DNA of 64,000 nucleotides, taken from positions 1,351,844 to 1,415,843 of the forward strand of contig CM055101.1 in assembly GCA_029204225.1 (NCBI GenBank), given 5' to 3'. Under the pieces are notes generated by a model. That model saw nothing but the letters and a program-made list of their open reading frames with translations, was not told the origin of the DNA and did not search any database. Numbering within the stretch: position 1 is the first letter of the stretch; each line of letters opens with the position of its first letter. The stretch comes from Diphasiastrum complanatum (Eukaryota > Streptophyta > Lycopodiopsida > Lycopodiales > Lycopodiaceae). The position numbers and the translations under genes were made by a program. Of the stretch, positions 23,190-35,605 are shown one piece after another.

Positions 23190-23640
23190 AACTGGTCAAC
23201 AACATAATTCTTGTACTCATTACTTTGTTTGTGCCAGTCCTTGAAAATGTCCCTATTCAAGACCACATGCGTGAGTTGCCTCATGCAGTGATCACATGAC
23301 CACCGTGCTCATGCTTCACTATGTGCTTCTCTGCATTTATGTCATAGGATGGCAAGACATTAGCAGATGGAGAGGTGGCAAATGGAGTGTAGAGAGGAGT
23401 AGCATCAGGCCAAGGGGAAGTGAGTGGATTGGGGGAAGTGACTACAATAGGAGAAGTTTGGAGAGGAGTTTGAAGGCGATAGCGAGATGGTCGAGGAGTA
23501 ACCAACAACGGTCGGAATGGGAGAAAAAATCGGTGGACTGGCCTGGCCTGGCAAGAGGGATCACGGTGCCATGGAGTCCCCATAGGGGGCGTGGATATAG
23601 AAGAAGAAAAAATGTGAGGAAAGACCCTACAAGTGTCAGG
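23190..23640 (-). pseudogene. Plant transposase fragment (Transposase_24-like), copy 2, with proline-rich N-terminus
   Basis: The minus-strand frame at 23583-23281 is proline- and serine-rich (PSPNP/TSPWPDATP-like), then reads EKHIVKHEHGGHVIT. A shifted frame downstream reproduces the RQLTHVV...DIFKDWHKQS block seen in copy 1. A proline-rich N-terminus followed by this block fits CACTA accessory transposase proteins. The frame is broken at about 23290. Confidence 0.45.
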
Positions 23641-23989
23641 ATGCTTAGGTGTGACATATGGCAGGAGTCATGGTATCACGTGCCATCCGCATTGCTTTTT
23701 GAGTTAGTATTTCTCAAGGTAAGGAATCCCTATGACGAGGCCTGCTAGTGGATGTGTTGGGCTCGAGGCCGCATGAAGCACGACATCATCAGCAGCCCTT
23801 GTATGTAACAGGGGGGTGTCTCTTCTATGACGACACCGAAGAGGACCATCGTGTGTAAGCACTTGGCAGTCTTTGAGTATGACGGTTCATACGGTTCATA
23901 GCATCATCGAAGAGAGAAAATGATGCTACTACTTTGAACTGAATACTTCTCTAAACTGATGTTTTTTTAATGTCATACTTTCTTTTGCA

Positions 23990-24480
23990 ACTTTTGCAAG
24001 ACAGCTATTCCCCAAGAGACGTCTGTCCTCAGGTAGTGACCACGTCACTCCCTGCCAATCAGTTCTGCCAAAGAAGTCCACAACCGCCGCTCTCTCTTGC
24101 AAATCAGCACTGCCTGCCAAAGAAGTCCATCGCAGTTTGCCAAAGAAATCCATCAAACTGCAATAAGTCATCGCTGCCTATCTATGAAGTCCATCGAACA
24201 AAAGAAGCTAGCCCATCGTTGTCTGCCTGTCTATGAAGTCCATTGAACAAAAGAAGCCAGCCCATCGCTGCTTGAGCATACTAATATTTCCCGCGACAGG
24301 TTGTAAAACTTGTTCTGAACTCTGGAATCGATCCCTGGCCATGGGATTGACCCCAGGGTTCAGCCACACATTTTCATGGCTTTGAACCCATAGATCGAGC
24401 CCAGGGTTCAGCCACACATTTTCTTGCTTTGAACCTGGAATCGATCACTGGGATCGACCCCAGGGTTCAACATTGTTTGT
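23990..24480. repeat. Cluster of short direct repeats
   Basis: Variants of GCCAAAGAAGTCCA and ATGAAGTCCATCGAACAAAAG repeat from about 24065 to 24265. A unit of about 60-65 bp built around CCCAGGGTTCAGCCACACAT occurs three times at about 24325-24475, with repeated ATCGA(C/T)C. They could be subterminal repeats of a DNA transposon or part of an LTR. Confidence 0.7.
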
Positions 24481-24958
24481 TTTCTTTTGTGAAAGCTAGG
24501 ATAATAAACTTTTTCTTAAAGGCTCCTCATTTGAACCGTGGGATAGGTTAGCTCGATCTTCTCCTTTGAACCGTGAGCCAAGGTTTTTCGAACTGTTTTT
24601 TACCTTCGAACTGTTTTTTACCGATTACTTGGGAGACATGAATATTTTGAGAGTTTTAGCTACCAAATCGAATTAGATTAGTGTAAAATAACTCTTTTGT
24701 GGCCCTTATTAATAAATGTTTAACTTAAAATTAGCGAATTGATGGACTAAAACTTTCAAATTATTAGGTGTTTTCTTATGAATTTATCGATGTTTTGTAT
24801 CATAAATTACTATGAAAGTTTCAAAATGTCATATACATTGAAAAATATGTTTTTTTAATGGCAACATAGTTGTTTTTTAATTTAACTTGTATAATGCATA
24901 ATGGATCCAAATGTTATTTTCAGCAGGAAGCTTACAGTGTTGTTCCAGACAACACAAT
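24481..24958. other. AT-rich leader/spacer upstream of a copia gag
   Basis: No LTR boundary or primer-binding site could be identified with confidence. It probably includes the leader of the copia element starting at 24959. Confidence 0.4.
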
Positions 24959-26674
24959 ATGGCTACAACAATCCAGACCAAAGTAGCAATCAGTCTTGAT
25001 GGCGCAAATTACAGGATCTGGAAATTCAAGATCAAAACACTCTTGAAGGGCGAAGGCATCTAGTCGGTGACCGAGCTCTCAGAGGTGCAGCCTCCAAAGG
25101 GAGACCCGAGGATAGCTGAATGGATAAGAAAGGATGAGCACGCAATGGTGATCATCATTTCGTCCATAAACGAAGATCTACTCATGCAGATTGAAGACTA
25201 CGAAAGCAGCCATGCAGTGTGGGAAAGATTAAAGCAGAAGTATGAAGTGAGGACTGCAGCTTCATTCATGTACCTTCACAATCAGCTGCAATTCCTATGG
25301 TGGGATGGCAACCAGTTGGATCAGCATGTTGAGAAGATCAGAACGATCTTTGCTCAACTCGCTGCATCAAGACAGGAGCACCAGATCCCAGCACCACAGC
25401 AGTTGATGTACTTCATGAAATCTCTACCGACGTCCTATCAGCCACTGAGAATGCTCATACTGAGTCTACCAGATATGACATTTGACAAAGCAGTCAGTCT
25501 TGTCACTGATGAGAGACTGATGAGAGACGAAGGAGAGAGAAGCAGTGATCAAGAAAAGGCTCTCTTCACGAAAGGAAAGAAGAAGAAGAAAAACAAGCTA
25601 AGATTTGAGAAGACGAAGTCCTCGAATCAGCAATCTTCTTCCTGCGATCACTGCCACAAACCAGGCCATACGGCCAACAAATGCTGGTTCAATCTAGCAA
25701 TACCTTGCATGCATTGCAAGAAGAAAGGACATTCCGCATATGATTGCAAATTCAACCCGAAAAGAAAAAACAAAGCTGAAAAGACAAACGTTGCAGAGTC
25801 ATCTAAGGATGCAGAAAGAGGTGACGAAGCTTTCACGATACTTGATGAAGCTTCAACGAGCTACTCTGAACACGACTATGATGTAGTCATTGATTCAGGA
25901 GCAACATCTCACATAGCCTGCAACAAGAAGGTCTTGATCAACTTTCGCGAACTCGAAAACGATAGAGCAGTGTTTCTAGGCGATGGAAGCAGACACGATG
26001 TCAAAGGCATCGGCTCTCTACAGCTACGAAGACTGTCAGGCCAAGCAGAGCTGCCAGGAGTACTTTATGTGCCCTCACTCATAAAGGATCTGTTGTTTGT
26101 CTCCAAGATGGCAGATCTAGGCATTCGAGTTTTGTTCGACGACAATACTTGTCGTATGATCGAGAAGAACACAAACAAGTTGCTGACGGTCAGATGCAGA
26201 GAAGGTAACCTCTACCAGGCCAAAATAATCAGCAACTCTGATAGCATATTAAATGACTCAGAAAACGAAGATCAGCTCTGGCATAGGAGAATGTTTCATC
26301 TGAACATGCGGAGCCTGTACGACATGAGCAGAAAGGACATTGTCACAAGTCTCAAAATTCCAAAATCCGAGACTGAGTTCTACGAAGCTTGTCAGAAAGG
26401 CAAGCAGCATCGAATTCCATTCACACATGAGGGAAGAAGAGCAAAGGAAGTTCTTGAGCTCGTCCACTCTGATGTGTGTGGACCAATGAAAATAGATTCG
26501 CTCTCAGGTTCCAGATACTTTATGACATTCATAGATGATTATAACAGATTGACCACGATCTACTACTTGAAGAAGAAATCAGAAGTATTTGATTCCTTCA
26601 AAAGTTCATGGCATTCGCAGAGCGACACACCTCAAAAAAGATACAGATCCTTAGATCTGACTGGGATCCTGTAA
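24959..26674 (+). pseudogene. Ty1/copia gag-protease-integrase, truncated in integrase
   Basis: The Gag start is ATG at 24959 (MATTIQTKVAISLDGANY). A TAG at 25061-25063 interrupts codon 35, then the same frame is open for 535 codons. Gag_pre and UBN2 signatures (YESSHAVWERLKQKYE, FLWWDGNQLDQHV) lead to two CCHC zinc knuckles (CDHCHKPGHTANKC at about 25643, CMHCKKKGHSAYDC at about 25708). The retropepsin motif DSGATSH is at about 25890. Pre-integrase (LWHRRMFHLNMRSL) carries a Cys-to-Tyr change where CEACQKGK is expected. The integrase core has its first Asp (HSDVCGP) but is cut before the second Asp, and the last residues are unrelated. It is the longest coding remnant in the window. Two zinc knuckles are unusual; most copia Gag proteins carry one. 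Confidence 0.93.
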
Positions 26675-26779
26675 CAACTTCCGCACAAAAGAAAATTAGA
26701 AGACAGAAAATTTTCACGAATAAGAAGACGAAGAGGACGAATATGAATCAGTCCTACACACGGGCTTCCGCAACATAGA

Positions 26780-28200
26780 CCACAAAATATGTGGATCTGT
26801 TCAAGGCAGTATACCATCACTTATTTCGAGGTACATTTCTACCTCTACTCATGTTGAATTTCACACATGTGGATTGTCCACAACATGTACTTGTGATCTC
26901 CTAAGGTGTGTAGATGCACCAAGATCAAGACTAGATTGAGATTTAAGATCAATCTTAGATCCTATGGCAAAAACACACTACTACATGCATTCAATCACTT
27001 CCAACTCTCACTCACACGTGTGGGAAGTGTTCCAAAAGTATTCTAAGTAAAAACAAGCTGCTCTCCTCAGGTAGAGAGAGAAAAACCATCATGAGCTCTC
27101 GGGTAGGGAGAGAAAACTAGAAATTTAATGACACTCAAAATCCACTCAATCTCAAAATCAATTAGATCCAAAATGAGGAGTACAATGATACTAGTAGATT
27201 CATGAGCTACCACTACGCTTAACTATGATTGGATCACACTTTTCCACCTCTTAATCCTATTGGACCATTGATCCATGCACCTCTAAATTCTATTGGACTA
27301 TATTCAAGCACACCTCAAATTCCTATTGGACCACACATGGTTCCACCTCTAAAACCTATTGGACCTCTTAAACTTCATCAAACAAAAGCATTACACTTGT
27401 CTACACTCTAATTGGAACAAGTTTGGCCTCCTACTCTATTTTGGCTCAACAGTGGCATTACAAGTGGAAATGGATAATTTGTCATCTATGCCAAATTTGA
27501 CCCTATCAACATCCTACACCTAAATGCTTGACTATGAATTCTATGGGACCCCTATATCAAACATTTTGATTTACTTTACAATTCTCTACACGTGGGAACA
27601 TCCTCCACACATGTGAGATTCACTTACAAACTTCTATCATAAAAAATACCAAGCTAGATTTTTGCCAATTTCTCACAACTCATACATTTTTACATTTCCG
27701 AAATAGATCTATAGTAAACATTGGCAAATTGTGCCTGAACAATGCTGGATTGTTACCACCTCATAAATGCTAGATTGTATGTATACCTCTCCTCATAAAT
27801 CTTTACATAAATGTTTGTGTCCTATTTTTTGTTGTAGATGCACGTTTTGTAGTGTAGGACTACATTCAGTTTTATTTACATTAGGGTTTATGAAAATATA
27901 TCTACACATTTTAAACACAAATCTCTACTTTTATTGATGAATCTGTTGATAATGGGTGGGAATCAGTGGAGGTCAGAACAGACCTCAAAATATGTGTGTT
28001 TAAGACAGTGCATTTTGACATCTACTTATACATTTTTATATTTCATAAACATATATTTGATAAACATTGGCAAGTTGTGCCTGAACAATGCTAGATTATT
28101 ACCACCTCAGTTGATATATCAAGATTACAAAATTCACGTCCTAGTTGATACATCAAAAAGAACAAAATGTGACACTACAACATTTTCAAAATCTTTCACC
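26780..28200. repeat. Interspersed repeat module with GTGGATCTGTTCAAGGCAGT core
   Basis: The core and its following bases occur at about 26790 and again at 31553 and 31862. The segment around GCATGTTTTGTAGT...TTTATTTACATTAGGRTTTATGAAAATATATCTAC (27838-27905) recurs at 31710-31778. These pairs show that 26780-28200 and 31545-32040 are copies of one repeat, with the first interrupted or extended. No protein is seen. Confidence 0.65.
27236..27390. repeat. Short tandem motif CCTATTGGACC
   Basis: The 11-bp motif or near variants occurs about five times with spacing near 30-50 bp, often preceded by CACCTCTAAA. The open frame across it (repeated P-I-G-P) is a product of the repeat. Confidence 0.7.
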
Positions 28201-28716
28201 ACATTGAACGTTGCTTGATTATGTTTGTCCTTGCTTCGAGGGACTTCTTAGAAAATATTTTTTATGAACCCGCTCAACCTGGTGAACTCCGTTCTTTGCC
28301 TAAGAAAACAATTGATTCCCACTCTCAACAAATACGTTTGTCCTTGAAGTATAGACTTAACAATAATTGTCAACCATTGTTTGATTTTAGAGACTTGATA
28401 GTCTTGTTGAGATGGTTTCTCAACGTATATTTAAAGTGAGATGGTTTCAAAACACAAGTTTGAACTGAGTTATACAAAAGTTTCAATGATATTTTGAAAC
28501 ATACTTAATATCATTATTTGATCTTAGTGGCTTGGTATTAGTATACTTGGCTTTTTAGAAGATACATACAAGTTGAGTCCAACAAGTCCATCAATAAAGA
28601 TTAGTCTCACTTCAGGAAGACCTAGGAAGTGACCTTACTAATAAAATTATTTTAGCACATTACATAAAAACAACCATCAAATGGATCTAAAAAACGATAA
28701 AATCCAATGAGTAAGG
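28201..28716. other. Spacer, no gene seen
   Basis: A 74-codon frame at 28215-28439 has no recognisable family. The rest is AT-rich. Confidence 0.4.
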
Positions 28717-28990
28717 AGTTGAGAGAGAGAGAGAGAGAGAGATCATGAAAGAGTTAAAGGTAACCAGCACTCCCAATTCTAGAAAGGTGTGTAGCCCTTG
28801 TTTTCTTCCTTCAAAGGCATGGTTCAAATGTTTATTATTGGAAAATAAGTTCCACAAGAAAGCCCAAACGTCGCAGAGAGTGGTGACATTCTAGAATAGG
28901 ATATAATCGTATGGTTCGGGAGTTTTGATTGGAACTCTACTATGTTCTCTCTTTGTTTTCCTCTTCGTGTGTGTTTAGGGTTTAGGGTTT

Positions 28991-29027
<37 letters not shown>

Positions 29028-29296
29028 GTGTGTAAGTATGATGCCATTTGTTTATGTTTCATGCTTACTAGCTCATGCTATTTTAATTCATAGTATCTTG
29101 ATTTATGTTTCATGCTTACTAGTTTATGGTACTCTTATTTGTAGGATTTTAATTTATTCATGCTACTTTAATCTGTAGGATCTTGATTTATGTGTGACCA
29201 AACGCCTTAGGGAGGGAGCATGTGGTGACATATAGTCGTACGATTCGGGAGATTTGATTAGCTCTCTAATATGTTTTTTTTTTCTCTTCATTTAGG

Positions 29297-29331
<35 letters not shown>

Positions 29332-29345
29332 ATATGCATGTAAGT
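28717..29345. repeat. Displaced unit of the GA/GT tandem array
   Basis: It contains a GA tract, the block ATGAAAGAGTTAAAGGTAAC, TTTAGGGTTTAG, a GT tract (about 28995-29032) and ATGTTTCATGCTTACTAG, in the same order as the three units at 32041-33660. A second partial copy of its GT tract lies at 29298-29331. Confidence 0.85.
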
Positions 29346-29675
29346 ATGATGTATTCGTTTATATGGATCATGGGTACAAATACTGGGTATTGTCCTCACT
29401 TAAATTGATTCAGTTGGTTTGTACTCTAGAGCTTCTCAATGATGTGTGGCACTAGGAGGCAGACTGTTTGCCCCAAAGAGATGGAAGATTTCGAAGAAAA
29501 AGTGTTGAGGGGGCACAACGATGGGTGCTGGGCATCGAGCACTGGGTGCATGATGAGAGTCATGCACCCACCATCTTTTGTGCGTCAATGACGGAAAAAT
29601 CCATAGAACTGGATAAACAATGGATGAAGATTAAAACCGATTAGTCGATTAGCAAGAAGGAGACTAATCCAACAT

Positions 29676-30942
29676 GTAGCAGCCACGTGCTTCCATGCTG
29701 GAGAATCGGCAGAGATCCTCATAGTATCGTCCGATGAACGATTGCTCGAATGTCATGTCATTAGTCCCGCGATGGAATTACACTTAAACATGTGGCGTAT
29801 CTTGGGTATGATAGAAAAATGTCTGACTACCTTGGCGGGTATGGTCGCTCCCTATAAATCTTGCATGTAGCGGTGTTTCCCATAGCAGGGACACATGCTT
29901 GTCTCCTCAAGCTCATCTCGATATAAGATGCAATCATAGGCACATCCATGAATACTTATGTAATCCATGTCAACTGTGGATAACATTTTTTTGGCTTCTA
30001 TTTGAGACATCGCCATGGTGTTATTTGGGGGCAACATTTTCCTGAACAAACTGCGACAAAATATATATTTATGCAATTAGTTATATATAGTTTCTTGCAA
30101 TGCATGAATTAAAAATAAAATGAGATTAGAGTAATTTGTCTATAACACACATGAAGCTAGCAAGCTTATCTAAACAACTCCATGATGCTCGCATCCGACC
30201 ACCCGTACTTACTTTGCAAGTTCAAAAGTGGCAAACAAGCTCGCAACTCCTTGTACAAAGGAGTGGATGCCAAGCCAGGGATCATCTCTTCTTCCCTTGT
30301 CAATGTGGCCTTGGGTGGGTTTGTGAAGAATGCATCCATCATGTCATCCATGTCCCTCTCGTGATCATGGGATGTGAATGGCACATTCTCGTGTACTAAG
30401 TCTCCCTGGGACATATCTTCATGCAAGTCCACGGGTGGTGTATGTGAGAAAAGTAGTGGCTTTTGTGTGCTTGCACGTCTGAATCTTGCAGATTGCATGG
30501 CAACATCTGGTTGAATTCTTCGATGATCATATGAGTGTGAGTCATCGTCCCCTACACAATACAAGTGCAACAATAGTCATAATATTTCTCCAATTAGAAA
30601 GGGTGCCAAACAACATACATGAAAAAGGAGCATGCAATCATGTTTTTTAGCAATACAAAGTGCTTTGCAAAGTAGAACTCACCGAAGAACTGACTTTTGT
30701 CCACACAAATAATGACTCTCTCTCTCAATCTGACCATACATGCAAACGTGTGATATAGTGGTATGTCGCTCTTGTCGCATTGCATACTTACATCGTGTAC
30801 ATGGGCATGGTATTCTCTGGTGTAACCAGGCCTCTGATCCAATATGTAATGGTCTTGCCTCATCGTCTGAAGATGAGGAATGTGAACTCGCCATTTGCAT
30901 CGATGCACCTTGGCAACTAACAATGGATGGAAAACAAAATTA
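29676..30942 (-). pseudogene. CACTA (En/Spm-like) TNP2 transposase, N-terminal half
   Basis: Reading right to left: the transposase-associated zinc domain (PCPCTRCKYAMRQERH, about 30805-30755) with an intron after it; a second exon at about 30573-30166 ending LYKELRACLPLLNLQSKYGW, the typical TNP2 segment before the catalytic part; and a third exon at about 30076-29852 (MLPPNNTMAMSQIEAKKML, then SIHGCAYDCILYRDELEE). Low similarity to the next TNP2 segment continues to about 29676. The catalytic core is missing. Exon 1 has stops. Bases 30590-30942 are duplicated in inverted orientation at 34630-34945. Confidence 0.87.
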
Positions 30943-31207
30943 GAAATGATCAACAATACCTCAAACAAACTAGTTGAATGCATTGAGACGAATACAAGAC
31001 ATGTATATAATAACTAACTTTGAGTCTAGTGGAACTAGTCTCTCGATATTAGCAATACAAGATAAATTAAACCAGATTTAAGATCATTCTAATTAAACCC
31101 TACTCATTTATATTTGCAGCAAGGCCAACTACAATTCTATGATCCATGCTCATTGGTTTGTGACAAGGCCAGCTACAATCTTGTGAAGAGCGAGATTAGT
31201 CATGTAC

Positions 31208-31268
31208 TGATGCACATAGGCATGGATCGGATGGCGCCTAGATATGCGATCCATGCCTATGTGCATCA
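31208..31268. other. Perfect 22-bp inverted repeat (hairpin), 17-nt loop
   Basis: Arm 31208-31229 (TGATGCACATAGGCATGGAT plus CG) is the exact reverse complement of 31247-31268. The loop is 31230-31246 and contains GGCGCC. Just upstream, AAGGCCA(A/G)CTACAAT is repeated at about 31123 and 31165. Confidence 0.92.
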
Positions 31269-31544
31269 TTACATGGCTAGCCTCGTTCTTCAATTACCCC
31301 AAACCAATGAAAACTTAGATTTGCATATTGTTCTAATTTTGTGTCCAATTGAGAGGTTGCACGAGGGGGGCGTGTTAAGGGGTTCAAGGTTCAATACTCT
31401 TAAACTAATGAAAACAACAAGGATCTACATGATCAACTTGATAAGAATATAATTTTGTATAATCAATTGCAAAGGAGTATGTCATTGAGGAGTTCAAGGT
31501 GTGATTGATCAATTCTGCTTTGCTTTTGGATCTTGTACATAGGC

Positions 31545-32039
31545 GAAATATGTGGATCTGTTTAAGGTAGTATACCGTCTCTTATTCCCAGGTGCATTCC
31601 GACCTCTGCTCATACATTTTTACAATTCATAAATATATTATATGCTAGAATGTATACCTCTGCTCATAAATTTTTATGTGAATGTTTATCTCCTATTTTT
31701 TATTGTAGATGCATGTTTTGTAGTATAGGAATACATTCAATTTTATTTTACATTAGGATTTATGAAAATATATCTACAAATTTTAGAAACAAATCTCTGC
31801 ATTTATTGATGAATCTATTGATAATGGATGGGAATCAGTAGAGGTCGGAACAGAGCTCGAAATATGTGGATCTGTTCAAGGCAGTATACCACCTCTTATT
31901 CTGAGGTGCATTCTGACATTTGCTCTTACAGTTTTACTTTTTAGAAACAAATATCTAGTAAACATTGGCAATTTGTGTTTGAACAATGCTAGATTATTAC
32001 CACCTTAGCTGATATATCAAGATTACAAAATTCCTATCC

Positions 32040-32040
<1 letters not shown>
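31545..32040. repeat. Interspersed repeat module, second block (two copies)
   Basis: ATATGTGGATCTGTT(C/T)AAGG(C/T)AGTATACC occurs at 31549 and 31859, each followed by TCTTATTC...GGTGCATTC. The same module is found at 26780-28200. Confidence 0.7.
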
Positions 32041-33660
<1,620 letters not shown>

Positions 33661-34629
33661 TGCGTGTGTGGTTCCTTGAGTCAAAGCTACGAGGGCAATA
33701 CCAAGATATAAATCAGTTTTCCATCTATATTTAACCACCCTTATCAACCCGGTTCTAAAGACCCTAACAGACGAGTAGACTAATTCTCAAGAACCGGCTT
33801 ATGTGTAGAACCGACGGTTATGCTCTTTTGTAAGAACCGCCAGCCACGGTTGAGAACCGTCGGGTCCCTTTGAGCCTTGGAGGGGGGAATAACCCGAGTA
33901 TCAGTTCACCCTATAGAACCTAACATTCATTAAGGGCTTTTAACAAGTGACTATGTATTCATGAGTAGGATGAGACCGAGGATGTTAAGATAGACAATAT
34001 TGTATTTAGACTTTTTTCAGGGTTATCCTTTTTGTTGATGGGTAGTTAGTTGATAAGTGGAATGTTAAAAACTAAAGACATTGTGCACTACCGATCCACA
34101 AACCATCCGCTATCTATCTTCCACTACTATCACAACGATCTCAGACATGGTTTTCATCCATTGGAGATCAATCCTCTAATTTTTCAACACCTAGAAACTC
34201 TTTGATAAAGATTCATGATAAGTGGAATGTTAAAAACTAAAGACATTGTGCAACAAGAATTTTTTTCAGCAGCTTTTATACAAGTCATATTTTTTAGAGT
34301 GTTTATTTATTACGGTTGTTTAGCTGTGAAGTGTGTTTTTTTTGTACAATTGAAATATCAAAGGCATCAAAGAGTGTGAGATTTTTAAGAGTAATTGATA
34401 AGTGGAGGAATGCTCAAATTTTGTGTGCTTACACCTTTTTGTACATGGATTCCATGTGTCTTTTGATAAATAACATGATCGAATTTTAACATAGTATGCA
34501 ATAATCATTTTTGAAATGAGTTTTTTATAAATTTTTATAAAAATAGTATATATTGGGAATCTGGTATAGGAATCGACGGTTCTTATAGAAACTCGGTCCG
34601 GACCTATTTCCAGAAACTCGGTCCGGACC
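33661..34629. other. Possible CACTA subterminal region with AACCGACGGTT motifs
   Basis: Between 33740 and 33870 the motif family GAACCG(A/C)CGGTT or its half sites occurs about five times in both orientations. It recurs near 34570, followed by a tandem 25-bp repeat (AAACTCGGTCCGGACC, 34588-34637). Clustered palindromic short motifs next to a TNP2 5' exon are typical of CACTA subterminal repeats. No CACTA terminus could be fixed. Confidence 0.45.
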
Positions 34630-35605
34630 TATTTCCATCCATTGTCAACTGCCAAGGTGCACCGATGCAAATGGCGAGTTCACATTCCTCATCTTCAGAT
34701 GATGAGGCAGGACCTAGTTACACCAGAGAATACCATGCCCATCTGCACGATGTAAGTATGCACTGTGATGAGAGCGATGTACCACTATATCACATGTTCA
34801 CATGTATGGTCAGATTGAGAGGAAGTCATTATATATGTGGACGAAGGTTGGTTCTTTGGTGAGTTCTACTTTGCAAAGCTCTTTTTATTGCTAAAAAATA
34901 TGATTGCACGCTTCTTTTCCATGTATGTTGTTTGGTGCCCTTTTTGATTGGAGGAATAAGTGGACTAAAGTCTCATGATTGGGTTAAATTTTTATAGGTT
35001 GGCGTGACATGTTTTTTGAATTTCTTCCACCTCAACATTGTCGATTACATTTTATAGCATGTCTTGTGATTTAATGATGATTTCATTGTGCATATATGTA
35101 TCTCGATGACCAAATTGTTTTTGTGCATGCAGTTTGTGCTTCCCTTGGTGTTGAGAGGGTTGTTGACAGAGGAGTTAAGGAGTGCAATCTACAAGATTAG
35201 TGGTTTGGTGAGGTACGGTGAATGCACATGCTTTTTACATCATTTTTTCTTGGGGTGATTCAAGATGATGATCTTATTAACATGCATATCATTGTTGCTT
35301 CTCTTCCTTATGAAGATACATTTCATCCAAAGAGATACCGTTGGCATTCATTGAGGCGGCAAGACAAATCTCCATTAAGGCAGCGTGTTTGATCGAGAAG
35401 CACTTTTCCACATCCATTCTCACCATTCAAATGCATCTCATTGTGCATTTGGTAGATGAGGTGGCCATTGCAGGTGCATCAGATACTTGCGTCAATTTCC
35501 TATCGTTAGTCCATACTAGACTATTGCTATTGTGGTGATTCCCATGTTCTCTCACTAACATTGATTCATTTTTTTAATTCAGACACTGTCCATAGCCACA
35601 CATTG
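34630..35605 (+). pseudogene. CACTA TNP2 deletion derivative: exon 1 joined to DUF4218 region
   Basis: Bases 34630-34945 reproduce exon 1 and the start of intron 1 of the copy at 29676-30942, in opposite orientation. At about 34945 the sequence jumps to the region matching 51965 onward in the third copy (GLKSHDW-type motif). DUF4218 follows, including SILTIQMHLIVHLVDEVAIAG at about 35415-35477. The missing middle is the catalytic TNP2 part. Homology ends at about 35605, exactly where the inverted block 35606-37430 starts. Confidence 0.8.

Noticed and set aside
23296-23748. A 150-codon plus-strand gene
   Set aside because: Antisense to the transposase-like minus-strand frame; arginine/tryptophan-rich composition mirrors the proline/serine-rich strand.
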